A DNA stretch of 64,000 nucleotides from Siphonodentalium dalli (GCA_032622095.1 CP136065.1:247379474-247443473), one strand, 5' to 3'; positions 34,101-49,100 are shown, counted from the first letter of the stretch. The notes: generated by a model from the sequence alone, not told the origin. Numbers and translations: made by a program.

Positions 34101-37100
34101 ATTATCCCGTCGGGGTATTCCAGGTGTTGTTGAGACCTATCTTTATAGTTTCGGACCTTCTATTAATCTGTTAGATTTTTATTCAACAATTAGGCCACTT
34201 TTATGAGACAAACCTAGATGTATTATGGACTTGATCGTGTGTGTGAACCTGATAGGTTAGTATGCGGTGGCTATATCTCTTTAGCGCTCTACTCACTTAG
34301 CTGAACATATCATGAATATCGACCGTTCAGCTCCACAGACACTATCGTCTGTACTACGCTCATTTTCAATTTTACTTCTAGATTTGGGATGCATCTTTCA
34401 GTGACCTCCTAACACCATGTATGTAGTCCATTTTGTTATCGTATTTGTCACAGCACCGACTTTGACCAAGAATATTTTCCAATTCTATGTTATCAAACGG
34501 GCCGAGTGTTTAACATCACTTGGCAGGCGTGATTCTAATTCTAATCCGCTTTAGCGATCACAGATTCTCACCTTTGCGACATTTAACAATTATTGCCGCA
34601 TGCCCATCGGTGCTTGAGCATACAAGTTGGCGGGTTATCACAATTTTTGTAACTTTCTGCTAACCTACGGTATGGTTCCCTATACCACCACCTGACGAAC
34701 GCTAACTAAGTTCCACATTTATTTTGAAACCAGGCAGGCCGGTTCATTGCATCACAGATTGGCCGTATGATCAGACAGTGTTCCATTAGCGGTATTAGTT
34801 CCTCTCCTGGGTTGATCGTACACTTCCATTTCCAGTTACTTGGCTTGGTGTACCAGAGGCAGGCAATCTTTCCATCTTGGTCCCATCCCTTATGTGTATG
34901 TTTTTTTTTCTTTCCATGGACATGATTTCCAGTGCTCAACTCCGTCATGTTTTCCTGGTGTATCCCTAGTCCCCCCATTGGTCTGGGCCCAACGGTTTCT
35001 CATATCTCCCCTGGGTCTCTCGGTCAGGCTCAAAATGCTGTCAAGTTACATGTAGTCATACCGCACTGAGCATTGACTCACTTTGAGAGATCCATTCTGA
35101 GTATTGATTCAGCTTTTCTGGCGGGGGGGGGGGGGGGGGGGGGTGGGGTGTCATAACCGTGTTTCCCCTCGGTGCCCCCTTTTGCATGTGTTGTTGGCCA
35201 GTCAACATCGTGCTAGTGCTGCTTCATCCTCTGGGGAGGTGGGGGGTAGGTTGCTTTATCCTATTAGGTACATGAACAAATGAGTTATCTCCCTTGCCTA
35301 TGACCAATGTTTATCCTGGACACATTCACCCTGTGATCATTACTAGTAGGGCACATGAAGTACGTGGTGTTTCCTTTTAGGAGGCTCAGTTGTTTTTGAG
35401 TTTATCTGAACTATTACATATGGGACACAATGATCTATTTTTTGGCACATGTCTACCAAGAAATCTTTTTGGTACAGGATGCAGGTCTTTTCTGATTCAG
35501 CAGGTGGGTTTCATGGACATAGTCGGATGATCTGCCTCGTGGCCTCCTCCTCTTCAAAAATTCTAATTATAACCATTAGTTTCAGTGTCCAAGATATATT
35601 TGACAGAGATATAATATTTTTTACCCAAAATATGTATCTCCTATAATAAATATCTTGGACACTGAACACAGTAAGGGCCCTCCCAGTTGGGATCAACATT
35701 CCCGCCCCGCGCACTCGGTCAAACGCATCAAACACACAGGAGGAAGAAATAAAAAGAAGGGATCTTACCTTTCAATCGCTTTTATAGCGAAAGGACTCAC
35801 ACGATTGGTCCAAATATATAATCGCCATTAATTGGCATTTGACAAGTGCGCGTACTCGAGGTACTTCGTACCGATTTTTAAAACGACTTCTTCTAGAATC
35901 TTGCAAGCAAGAAATATATAACCATTAGTTTCAGTGTCCAAGATATTTATTATAGGAGATACATATTTTGGGTAAAAAATATTATTTTCTGTGCTTAAGT
36001 TTCATCTGGACTACTGCAAAGTCTATTTTTTCAATGGAAGGGGAATAACTCTATATCTTATGAATTATGGTGCATTCTGGGAGCAAGACGGAAATATTTC
36101 TATGAATTCATCTATTTTCTATTACTCTGTGCCACCTTTTGAGACAAGGATGTACCAAACGGTGATGAAATATAGTATTTTAATCATATTTTATGTCATA
36201 GATTCTTATTTAAATCTTTGTTGTTGACAATTGTTCTCTTTTTTGGCTTTCTCCAGACAGAGAATAGTTCGGACAAACCCCGGTGAAACAGAAACATGGA
36301 TGGAATCCTGCAACCTAGGATACCACAAAGTGTCAACAGGTCAGCATGATTCTACATCTATAATATAGGGTCTATAGGCTGGGGAGGTATGATTCCACCA
36401 TAGCTGTACAGTAATGCTCTAAATAATCGACTCCTTAACCACAGCAGAATTATGGGTAACTTTCTCACTGAGAGCTTTCCGTTGAATGGCAACAAGCCAT
36501 ATTTCCGACTAAATCCTGAAAAGTTACCCATAATTCTGCTGTGGTTAAGGAGTCAATTATTTAGAGCATTACTGTAGGTTGGGTAGGAGGCATGATTCCA
36601 CCATACTTATATGTTGGGGGAGGGGACATGATTCCACCATACCTATAAGTTTGGGTTTATGAACTATATATTTTTCTTCTGCACTCTGGTTTTCCCACTT
36701 CATGAAAACTAATTATTTTCCTTGGACATATAAATGTACGGGCTTCAACAAAGAAACAAATGAAACACTTCAGTTTTTGTGCGATCGATGAATAAAATAT
36801 GCAGCAGATCCTCGCCCGATAGTGCTTGAATCCCCATCATGGCATAACATATTAAAGCGACAACACAAGCCACATATTCCGTATGTTCTGCAGGCATCAT
36901 GTTCTTACCAACACTGCGGAAGATATACTCCGATGATGATGGCACGACTGTTCACTTTCTTTGCGCCAATTCTACTTTGCTGAGTGACGATTCAAATCCT
37001 GATTGTTCTATGGCATCATTACACTGGGATGATGGGAAAGGTCACAGGGTGAGATTGAATCTCATTCCAATCATGAGGAAATTAGCTTATCAAGTGAGTA

Positions 37101-40100
37101 ATGATATCTGTGATTATACCTGTATATGTGTGATTATACCTGTATATGTGTGATTATACCTGTATATGTGTGATTATACCTGTATATGTGTGATTATACC
37201 TGTATATGTGTGATTGTACCTGTATATGTGTGATTATACCTGTATATGTGTAATTGTACATGTATATGTGTGATTATACCTGTATATGTGTGATTATACC
37301 TGTATATGTGTAATTATACCCCCTTTAAACAAAAAAAGGGGGGGTATACTGTTTTGCACCCGTCCGCCCGTCCGTGAGTCTGTACGTCCGTCCAATGTCT
37401 GTTCGTGTCATAACTTGAACAGTAGTGCTCAGATCTCAATGAAATTAGGTATGGATGTTCACTATTATGAGGACATTAAATAGAGGGTTCCATCGTTTTG
37501 TTTGGATTTTCCATTCTAGAGTTATTCATCTTTGTTTATCTGGAAATAGTGGCTTTTTGGTCCGTCTGGTGTCTGTTCATGTCTTAACTTCAACAGATGT
37601 GCTGGGATCTCATCCAAATTGGGTGTGGATGTTCACAACTATGAGGACATTAAATAGAGGGTTCCATCGTTCTGTTCGGATTTTCCATTCTAGAGTTATT
37701 CATCTTTTTTATCTTGAAATGTTGGATTTTTGGTCCATCTGGTGTCTGTTCATGTCATAACCTGAACAGTAGTGCTCGGATCTCAATAAAATTTTGTATG
37801 GATGTTCATTACTATGAGGGCATTCAATAGAGGGTTCCATCGTTTTGTTCGGATTTTCCATTCTAGAGTTATACATCTTTGTTCATCTGGAAATGTTGGG
37901 TTTTTGGTTCGTCTGGTGTCTGTTCATGTCGTAACTTCAACAGTTGTGCTGGGATCTCAATGGAATTTGGTATAGATGTTCACTGATATGAGGACATTCA
38001 ATAGGGGGTTCCATTGTTCTGTTCTGCTTTTCCATTCTAGAGTAATTCATCTTTGTTTATCTGGAAATGTTGGCTGTTTGATCCATCCGATGTCTGTTCA
38101 GCTCATAACTTGAACAGTAATGCTCGGATCTCAATGAAATTTTGTATGGATGTTCACCACTATGAGGACATTTAATGGCATATTCAAATGTTTGTTTTGG
38201 TTTTTTGTTCTATAGTTATTCATCTTTGTTTATATGAAAATGCTGATTTCTGGGTCAATATGTCTGAGTAGCCATCATAAGTTATAGATGTGCCCACACT
38301 AGGCGGTATGCCATGAGGGGGTATGCACCGGACGACAGTCCATCTCTTGTTGTACCTGTATATGTGTGATTATACCTGTATATGTGTAATTGTACCTGTA
38401 TATGTGTAATTGTACCTGTATATGTGTGATTATACCTGTATATGTGTGATTATACCTGTATATGTGTAATTGTACCTGTATATGTGTGATTATACCTGTA
38501 TATGTGTAATTGTACCTGTATATGTGTGATTATACCTGTATATGTGTGATTATACCTCTATATGTGTGATTATACCTGTTTATGTGTGATTATACCTGTA
38601 TATGTGTGATTATACCTGTATATGTGTAATTATACCTGTATATGTGTGATTATACCTGTATATGTGTAATTATACCTGTATATGTGTGATTATACCTGTA
38701 TATGTGTAATTATACCTGAATATGTGTAATTATACCTGTATATGTGTGTGATTATACCTGCATATGTGTAATTTTACCTGTATATGTGAGATTATACCTG
38801 CATATGTGTAATTATACTGTATATGTGTGATTATACCTGTATATGTGTGATTATACCTGTATATGTGTAATTATACCTGTATCTGTGTGATTATGCCTGC
38901 ATATGTGTAATTATACCTGTATATGTGTAATATACCTATATATGTGTGATTATACCTGCATATGTGTAATTATACCTGTATATGTGTGATTATACCTGCA
39001 TATGTGTGATTATACATGTATATGTACGTTGTTACCTGTTTATGTGTGATTGTACCTGTATATGTGTGATGATACCTGTATATGTATGTTGTTACCTGTT
39101 TATGTGTGATTATACTAGAAGGTGACCCGACTTCGTCCAGGCTATTCAAAAACCAAATTTCAAGTCGATAGCTCCACCCGTTTCCGAGATCTGGTCTGCG
39201 CATGCGCGAAGCTGGCGTCGCACGGGCTCGGCGACCCGATAAAATTCGTATCCGGGGCAAGATACATTCACATACCAAATTTCAAGTCGATAGCTCCACA
39301 CGTTTCCGAGATATATATATTGCCCAATGTCATTTGCGGATACCTCGGCCGGTGATGAGTTAACGCGACATCGGCCGGTTAAGAGTTAAACGCGATCACG
39401 TCACGATCTGTTGACGGCGTAATATATTTACGGAATGTTTTTCGATGAGCGAAGCATGGTCCTGCGTTCTTCCCGATAATTAAGGTAGAAACTTAAACGT
39501 ACACAGGCGTGTGATACATCATTGGAAAGAGGAAGCGCCACAGAATCTAACCGTGCAAATTATATGACTGGCAATTTATTATTCGCGCTATATCGAATCG
39601 ATTTGTGAGCACCGAACTGAAATATATTAGCGCAAAAACAGATTTGACCTCGGCACGTGAAAAGTTGACCTCGGATCTGAAAATTAATATGCCTATGCCA
39701 CTTCCCGACCGATAGTACCCTCACATACGAAGTTTCATAAAAATCAGGTCGGCCATTTTCGAGTTCATCGTGATCACACAGACAGACACACACACACACA
39801 CACACAAACAAACAGATCTTCCAAAATATATAATAGATATATCCTTTATTTTTCCTCCGTTACATGAAGAGCTTATCAAACATTAAACATCATAATACAA
39901 ATATTTACACAAGTGGGATGAACAGGTGAAGAAGACATATACAAATGAATACATATTCAGACAGAAATCAAAGTCAGAGCGACAGACATACAATGTACAT
40001 ATACGCAGACAGCTATGTCGATTGGCAGGTATGCGGACACATGCAGGCGAACAGATATACATACATACACTGACGAGCGGATGGATGTACAGACATGTAC

Positions 40101-43100
40101 GCAGTCATAGACACACACGCGCGCACCCCCCCCCCCCCCCCACACACACACATATATACATATATATATATACACACATATATATATACACACATATATA
40201 TATACAGCTATATATATATATATATGTATATATATACATACATACAATATACATACACACACACACATACATATATACACATATATAAATGTGGACAGGG
40301 CAAGCACACACAAGCAAACATGCATGCATACGATCATATAATAATTCACTGCATGTAAAAGGACGTACATACGAGTATTCACACTCGGATGCAAACTTTC
40401 ATTTAATCACAAGTTTTCCTAGCGTGTGTTTAATTTCAGTTACGAACATGTCTGAGTCTATCTGGAGACGATATCAATGATCCAACTTTGGAGCGAGGTA
40501 CTTACCCGATGTGACAAACGAAGGTCCCCCAAGGTGTGGGGCCACTTTATTTGCACATCAGCTAATGTATCACTAAGAAGTTGAACAGATAATGCAAAAA
40601 TTGTGGTTGTAGAGTGTCTCGCAAATTGATTGTCAACAAATATAAAATTATATGCTTGAAGGTTGTTATTTACAGAATGTGCCAAGCAAATTAGCGTTAC
40701 AACTATATGGATAATAAAGGGCACATGTAAAGGGAGTCCAGTTAAGGATTGACAAGCAGATTGCTATCTACGACGAGATTGATCTCCTTTGTATACTGGG
40801 ACCACATCCCGTAGGAATTCCTCACCACGAAGAGCGAAAACTCGTTCAGGTTGAGTATTTGTCTCCTGATATCGTCAAACAGGATAGAAAGAAATACCAT
40901 CACTTGGTCCTTCTGTGTGAGAGCATCAATGAATAAAAAACATGGTATGCCGAAAATGTCAATTAACGAAAACCACATTTGGATTCTAGACTCTGAAGTC
41001 GAAGAGCAATCCAGTAAGGCATGCTCAACAATATCAACATAAACTTTCCCACACAGTTTGCAATGTCCGCATTCTGGGGAGGTACGTGTATGCAGGGCCA
41101 GAAGCTTCGCAGCAAGCAAGAATTTATGTTTTTCCTGTGGATGTGATCTACAAGATCTCCAAAGAATAGATTTTGACATTATATTATGATGTGGATGATA
41201 CCTGTATATGTGTGATTGTACCTGTATATGTGTGATGATACATAGGTATGTGGATGATACCTGTATATGTGTGATTGTACCTGTATATGTGTGATTGTAC
41301 CTGTATATGTGTGATGATACATAGGTACGTGGATGATACCTGTATATGTGTGATGATACATAGGTATGTGGATGATACCTGTCTAGACGATGGTGGTGCA
41401 GGTTTGAACCTGGACATGGCGAATATAGGAACCAAATTTCAAGCTTGATCTGAGTTAAGGGACAACTCAGTGTGCCATTCTGATCGATACATGGCCATTT
41501 CGATAAGAAATGAGAATTTGATCACGCTCACTGAAACAAACACATTTGAACACTCATACTGAGTCCATGGCTCTATAAATCTGATATATATGTGTGATTA
41601 TACCTGTATATGTGTGATTATACCTGTATGTGTGTGATTATACCTGTATATGTGTGATTATACCTGTATATGTGTGATTATACCTGTATGTGTGTGATTA
41701 AACTTGTATATATGATTATACCTGTATATGTGTGATTATACCTGTATGTGTGTGATTAAACTTGTATATATGATTATACCTGTATATGTGTGATTATACC
41801 TGTATGTGTGTGATTAAACTTGTATTTATGATTATACCTGTATATGTGTGATTATACCTGTATGTGTGTGATTATACCTGTATATGTGTGATTATACCTG
41901 TATATGTGTGATTATACCTGTATGTGTGTGATTAAACTTGTATATATGATTATACCTGTATATTTGTGATTATACCTGTATGTGTGTGATTAAACTTGTA
42001 TATATGATTATACCTGTATATGTGTGATTATACCTGTATGTGTGTGATTAAACTTGTATATATGATTATACCTGTATATTTGTGATTATACCTCTATATG
42101 TGTGATGATACCTAAATATTTGTGTGAAATCTATGTTCGGTCTCATTAATTGGTGCATTTATTTAATATAGTCTTTAAAGGAGCAAATTACAAAGAATTT
42201 GAACACTCGGAAGAAAGACGATAATGAGAAGTGGAAGGAGCTGTTTGATTACCTCGCTCAGCTTGCTTATGATGGCGGCAGGATGCTCAATTACTGGGTG
42301 TGTATTCCTAACTTACGATGGCGGCAGGGCGCTCAATTACTGGGTGTGTATTCCTAGTTTACGATGGCAGCAGGGCACTCAATTATTTGGTGTGTGTTCC
42401 TAGCTTATGATGGCGGCAGGGTGCTCAATTACTTTGTGTGTATTCCTAGCTTACTTCATGTAGCATCAGCTGAAAGGTAATGATCGAAATGTAATGTGAC
42501 ATGCTCGTAGTATGCCACAAAGTTTGCAATCTGCAACTGATGATGTTTTGTAAAGGATTACGTATGTTTTACCTCAGAATTCATAATTCTTCTACAGCGA
42601 TGAGTGGGAAGGTGTCAAAGAACTGTCAAAGTATGATTTGAATTTCATTTATATTTGCAACCACTGTTGGGAAAAGCTATGATTGGCTGTTATTTTGGGC
42701 ATCAGCCAATCAGATTGTGAGAATCTTAGAAGGCTAAAGTGACAACTACTAAAAAGTGTGCAACGAACGAAACCAAATGCTGGTCAGGAGTAATTAGATA
42801 TCTTAAGGGCTAAATTATCGACTGCCAAAAAGTATAGAACAAATTAAACGGATCATGTTCAGGAGTAATTAAATATTTGACCAAAAAATAAATCAACATG
42901 CCTTGTCTCGTGGTGCTATTCCTATTATTTACTTTTCGGTTGTTTCAGAGTATTGTAAGTCATGTGAACACACTCCTTGGCAAACTAAAGAGTCAAAAGG
43001 AGAAAGACAAAGTCAAAGATGAGAAGAAATATCTCCGAGATAAATTGAAGGATTTCAGTACCTTCAAACCGGAGGTAGATTACAATCAGCAATATGGGAA

Positions 43101-46100
43101 AACGCTCTTCGTGCAGCTAAATGAAATCAACTTTGAGCGAGTCAATTTCGTAAGTATATATTATTACCACATTTCAGGGCATTACCCCTGAATTAACCAT
43201 TTCTATACTTAATACTCATTGACGAGTAGTTACCTTATTAACCATTTCTATACTTAATACTCATTTATGAGTAGTTACCTTATTAACCATTTCTATACTT
43301 AATACTCATTAATGAGTAGTTACCTTATTAACCATTTCTATACTTAATACTCATTGATGAGTAGTTACCTTATTAGGAAATATTCAGATAATAAGTTCAA
43401 CAAACGAACATTTCCCTCCAATAAATATGACTCCTTCTGCACTTTTATTATCTGTCATCTGCTTATTTTTCCCGAACTCCCCTCCAGATGGATATTAGAC
43501 CACTCCAATGTCTACTTTGAGTGAGTGGGAGAATCCATTCAGTATAGAAAAGGTTAAAAGTATTACCAGAGTTTTATTGGCATGATGAAACGTTATAATG
43601 CCCTGCTGTTGCAGGTTGATAATGAAATTTTCACACAATCACAGCGCATCCCCCCTACTTTAACCCTTTACCCAACAAACCGGCCAAAACCGGCCAAATA
43701 AAGCTTCAACAGCCTAAAATATCTTCGGTCTGTCTCAATAGAACCATACAAATATGGATATCATTGGAACTGGCTCCTTGACCACATTGTGATAGTTACA
43801 GTTATGCCCTGTGCCAATGCATTCTCTTATATATGCGAGTCGACCATAGGTCGCCTCGCATATATAAGAGAATGCATTGGCCTAAAAAAAATATTTTTTT
43901 AACACTTTTTACCATTTTTTCTTACATTCTTTAACAATTTTAGAATTTTTAATGTGTTAAGCCAATGCATTCTCTTATATATGCGAGGCGACCTATGGTC
44001 TTATCCTGCATAGCGAGCTAGCATCACCAAATTTACCCTCTGGGGGACCTCATTCTGCATGGCCTCATCTGCCATGAGGGACATTGACTCAGATTGAAGT
44101 TGTGATGTTCACCCATTGGGAACCTCAATTATGCAATGTGTCTGCTAATTTGCGATAAAAAGAAACTAAACTAAAAAAGAAAAAGAAAAAGAATCTATGT
44201 GATGAGGTTTCTATAGAAATTTGATAATAAAGAAACTTTCCAGAGAAGATGAGGCCTAAGCAGAATGTTATATTAAAGGGGTGGCAGGAAGACGGCCTGT
44301 ACTGGCCATGCCACCCCTGCACATGTAAATCTGTACACATATAATTATATACTACTGTATTGCATAAATGTGCAAATAAACATTCAAACATGGGGTCCCC
44401 AGATGGCAAATTTAGTGATGCTAGCCCGCTATGCGGGATAGTGTCACTAAATTCACCCTCTGGGGACCTCATTCTGCAAATGACAGGCACACTAAACTCA
44501 GGCTTGATTATTAGAAAACTTAATGGGCATATCAACATACAGAATGACGCCATGTCTGTTATTTCTCTCTGACAGAATTGTTCATTTAGTATTTTATGTT
44601 AAAGGGACCCTTTACCCAACAGAAGGGCCCTGTGCCAATGCATTCTCTTATATATGCGAGTCGACCATAGGTCGTCTCGCATATATAAGAGAATGCATTG
44701 GCTTAACACATTAAAAATTATAAAATTGTTAAAGAATGTAAGAAAAAATGGTAAAAAGTGTTAAAAAAAGATTTTTTTTAGGCCAATGCATTCTCTTATA
44801 TATGCGAGGCGACCTATGGTCGACTCGCATATATAAGAGAATGCATTGGCACAGGGCATAACTGTAACCATCACAATGTGGTCAAGGAGCCGGTTCCAAT
44901 GATATCCATATTTGTATGGTTCTATTGAGACAGACCGAAGATATTTTAGGCTGTTGAAGCTTTATTTGGCCGGTTTTGGCCGGTTTGTTGGGTAAAGGGT
45001 TAATATATTGTATTCTGAATGTGATTTCAGAATATTTTTCAGTGCTTGGACCCTCATCATTGTTTCAAGTTTTGGTTAAACTTTGGTTTCTTATTGGACC
45101 TTTATCATTAATTCCACTGTAACTGTAATGTGACAGGGGTTTTGATATGTTAAATCTTGTTGTTGGAGTTATTAATGAAAATAAGGACAAATTCAATCTA
45201 TTTATTCATACACTTGTTGATAATCAAGCCTTTAAATAGGGTGTCTGTCATTTGCAGAATGAGGTCCCCAGAGGGTGAATTTAGTGATGCTACCCCGCAT
45301 AGCAGGCTAGCATCACCAAATTCACCCTCTGGGAACCTCATTCTGCTGAGGTGTAAGCAGAATGAAGTCCCCATAGGGTGAATTTGGTGATGCTAGCCCG
45401 CTATGTGGGGTAGCAACACTAAATTCACCCTCTGGGGACCTCATTCTGCAAATGACAGACACCCTATTTCAAGGCTTGTTGATAATAGTTGTTTTACAGA
45501 CTTTGATGTTAATTCGCATCAATTTTGAAGGACTTTACATGTTTTTATTAAGCTTTGGTATGCGATAAATTGATTGAGAGTATAATGCAGCTCATCACTG
45601 AATTGAATTGTAACTGTGGTGACACAAAATCAAAAACGATTCCATCCGTAAGGATGAATAAAGATTTGAAATTTAATTTGATTAATATAATCACATGGCC
45701 CTACTCTTCTGCCATGGAGATAAGAAAGGTATCACTGATCTTCTGTTTTTTTTTTCTCCAGTTTTTCGACTGCAGTTCTGCAGAAAGTTTCCAGAATCAC
45801 GAACATTTCACACCATCCGCCGGAATTTATGAGATGAGGTCCGTTTGTCCAAATCAGAGGAACAACAAGATACCTGGCAGTGTGATGTGGCTAGCATATG
45901 GGTACCTAGCAAACACGTGAGTTTAAGATAGCGTGATGTGGCTAGCATATGGGTACCTAGCAAACACGTGAGTTTAAGATAGCGTGATGTGGCTAGCATA
46001 TGGGTACCTAGCAAACACGTGAGTTTAAGATAGCGTGATGTGGCTAGCATATGGGTACCTAGCAAACACGTGAGTTTAAGATAGCTTGATGTGGCTAGCA

Positions 46101-49100
46101 TATGGGTACCTAGCAAACACGTGAGTTTAAGATAGCGTGATGTGGCTAGCATATGGGTACCTAGCAGCGTGATGTGGCTAGCATATGGGTACCTAGCAAA
46201 CACGTGAGTTTAAGATAGCGTGATGTGGCTAGCATATGGGTACCTAGCAAACACGTGAGTTTAAGATAGCATGATGTGGCTAGCATATGGGTACCTAGCA
46301 GCGTGATGTGGCTAGCATATGGGTACCTAGCAAACACGTGAGTTTAAGACAGCGTGATGTGGCTAGCATATGGGTACCTAGCAAACACGTGATGAGTTTA
46401 AGATAGCGTGATGTGGCTAGCATATGGGTACCTAGCAGCGTGATGTGGCTAGCATAAGGGTACCTAGCAAACACGTGAGTTTAAGACAGCGTGATGTGGC
46501 TAGCATATGGGTACCTAGCAAACACGTGAGTTTAAGATAGCGTGATGTGGCTAGCATATGGGTACCTAGCAAACACGTGAGTTTAAGATAGCGTGATGTG
46601 GCTAGCATAAGGGTACCTAGCAAACACGTGAGTTTAAGACAGCGTGATGTGGCTAGCATATGGGTACCTAGCAAACACGTGAGTTTTATACTGGCAGCGT
46701 GATGTGGCTAGCATATGGATACCGAGCAAACACGTGAGTTTAAGATAGCGTGATGTGGCTAGCATATGGGTACCTAGCAAACACGTGAGTTTTATACTGG
46801 CAGCGTGATGTGGCTAGCATATGGGTACCTAGCAAACACGTGAGTTTTATACTGGCAGTGTGATGTGGCTAGCATATGGGTACCGAGCAAACACGTGAGT
46901 TTTATACTGGCAGCGTGATGTGGCTAGCATATGGGTACCTAGCAAACACGTGAGTTTTATACTGGCAGCGTGATGTGGCTAGCATATGGGTACCGACCAA
47001 ACACGTGAGTTTTATACTGGCAGCGTGATGTGGCTAGCATATGGGTACCTAGCAAACACGTGAGTTTTATACTGGCAGCGTGATGTGGCTAGCATATGGG
47101 TACCTAGCAAACACGTGAGTTTTATACTGGCAGCGTGATGTGGCTAGCATATGGGTACCTAGCAAACACGTGAGTTTTATACTGGCAGCGTGATGTGGCT
47201 AGCATATGGGTACCTAGCAAACACGTGATGTGGCTAGCATATGGGTACCTAGCAAACACGTGATGTGGCTAGCATATGGGTACCTAGCAAACACGTGAGT
47301 TTTATACTGGCAGCGTGATGTGGCTAGCATATGGGTACCTAGCAAACACGTGATGTGGCTAGCATATGGGTACCTAGCAAACACGTGATGCGGCTAGCAT
47401 ATGGGTACCTAGCAAACACGTGATGTGGCTAGCATATGGGTACCTAGCAAACACGTGATGTGGCTAGCATATGGGTACCTAGCAAACACGTGATGTGGCT
47501 AGCATATGGGTACCTAGCAAACACGTGATGTGGCTAGCATATGGGTACCTAGCAAACACGTGATGTGGCTAGCATATGGGTACCTAGCAAACACGTGATG
47601 TGGCTAGCATATGGGTACCTAGCAAACACGTGATGTGGCTAGCATATTGGTACCTAGCAAACACGTGATGTGGCTAGCATATGGGTACCTAGCAAACACG
47701 TGATGTGGCTAGCATATGGGTACCTAGCAAACACGTGATGTGGCTAGCATATGGGTACCTAGCAAACACGTGATGTGGCTAGCATATGGGTACCTAGCAA
47801 ACACGTGATGTGGCTAGCATATGGGTACCTAGCAAACACGTGATGTGGCTAGCATATGGGTACCTAGCAAACACGTGAGTTTTCAATCAAGATAGATAGA
47901 TACAGTAGATAATTTATTGGCAAAATGCTACATGTTCAATATAATTTGGCAGTATACAAATTTGTGATATAATGTGATAATATATACCGCAATGATACAA
48001 AGTAATGCTCAGACATAAAGCATTTGCCTGGAATGGACATTGCCATGGTCTGGACTGTCTTCCTGCCTATCCCAACTACCATCTAGATTATACTCTGACC
48101 TTTGTAGCCAAGCACGTTATTGTACTCAAATGTGTGCAAGTACTAATTATTAAGTCAAGTTTGAGCTATTGCTATGGGTTGGCATATGTCTGTGTGTCCA
48201 TTTCTCAACAGTTTTCTTTGGCACACCATACAGGTCACTTCCCTCATTCGATCGTCACCTCTGGATGGAAGCCATTGATTTTTTTCCCAAATTCATACAA
48301 AAACATGGCCACAACAGCCATCTTAGATTTAAAATTTGATTCCGTCGGCACACCCTGTAGCCCGAATTTATTGGAGAAATCTTTTGAAATTTTACAGCAA
48401 TATTTAGCATCACCTCTAGATGGGAGCTATCGTATTTTTTTAATTTTCGATAAAACAAAGCATGACTGTCAGCAACCAACTTGGACTTTACTCTTTGCAT
48501 GACTAAATCTTTCGGCACACCATACAGGCCACATTCCTCATACGATCATCACCAAACTTCATATGGATCTTCGGGGTGACCTTTAGATGGGAGTGATAAA
48601 TTTTGTTCAAAATTCATTGAAATAAATGGAGTCAGCAGCCATCTTTGTTTCAAATTTGAATCCGTTGGCACGCCCTGCCCCCGAGTTTATCAGTTTTGAA
48701 AATTGACATGCATGTTAATGGGTTGCTGTTATTCATAAGATATGTGAATTTGTCCTCATTGCACCAAATGAATTAATCAGTGCACTTCTATCTAGGGTTG
48801 CCGACAACTTTAGTTGTCTAATGTCTATTCTCGATATACAGGTATGGTGTGATTATGTCCTCAAGTCACTGAAGAGTAAACGCGATCGGACCTGTTACCC
48901 TCAAAAAATATATTCCGGGAGATTGGTCACGACTTTCCGTGAGATTGGGGTCACCATCCGGGAGATTTTAAATAATTGAATTCCTTTTGCATTTTTGTAA
49001 TTTCAAATTCAATAAAGAAAAGAATTAGACAAATTTTGTTATCATCTATCACACAGAAACATGCAAGTTTGATAACAAATTAACAAAGTATTCTTCAAGT

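Larger units (their letters stand above)
30847..35986. mobile_element. DIRS-like YR retrotransposon, non-autonomous, element 2
   Basis: ITRs at 30847-31005 and 35755-35986 share, in inverse, GCAAGATTCTAGAAGAAGTC and CCAATCGTGTGAGTCCTTTC. The internal complementary region at 35565-35664 matches the two outer ends joined. The left ITR lacks about 54 bp present in the right one. No RT or recombinase ORF is seen. It is not closely related in sequence to element 1 but has the same architecture and orientation. It lies in intron 8. Confidence 0.8.

Noticed and set aside
39926-40394. ORFs of 120-145 residues rich in Tyr, Ile, Thr, His or Cys, Val
   Set aside because: Low-complexity translation of CA/TA microsatellite sequence.
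45808-46674. Minus-strand ORFs with repeated LGTHMLATSRYLKLTCL
   Set aside because: Reverse translation of the exon 13 donor array, where the 51-bp unit is divisible by three.
48005-48502. 165-residue plus-strand ORF
   Set aside because: It overlaps an interspersed repeat with diverged neighbouring copies, has no splice phase linking it to the gene and no recognisable domain.
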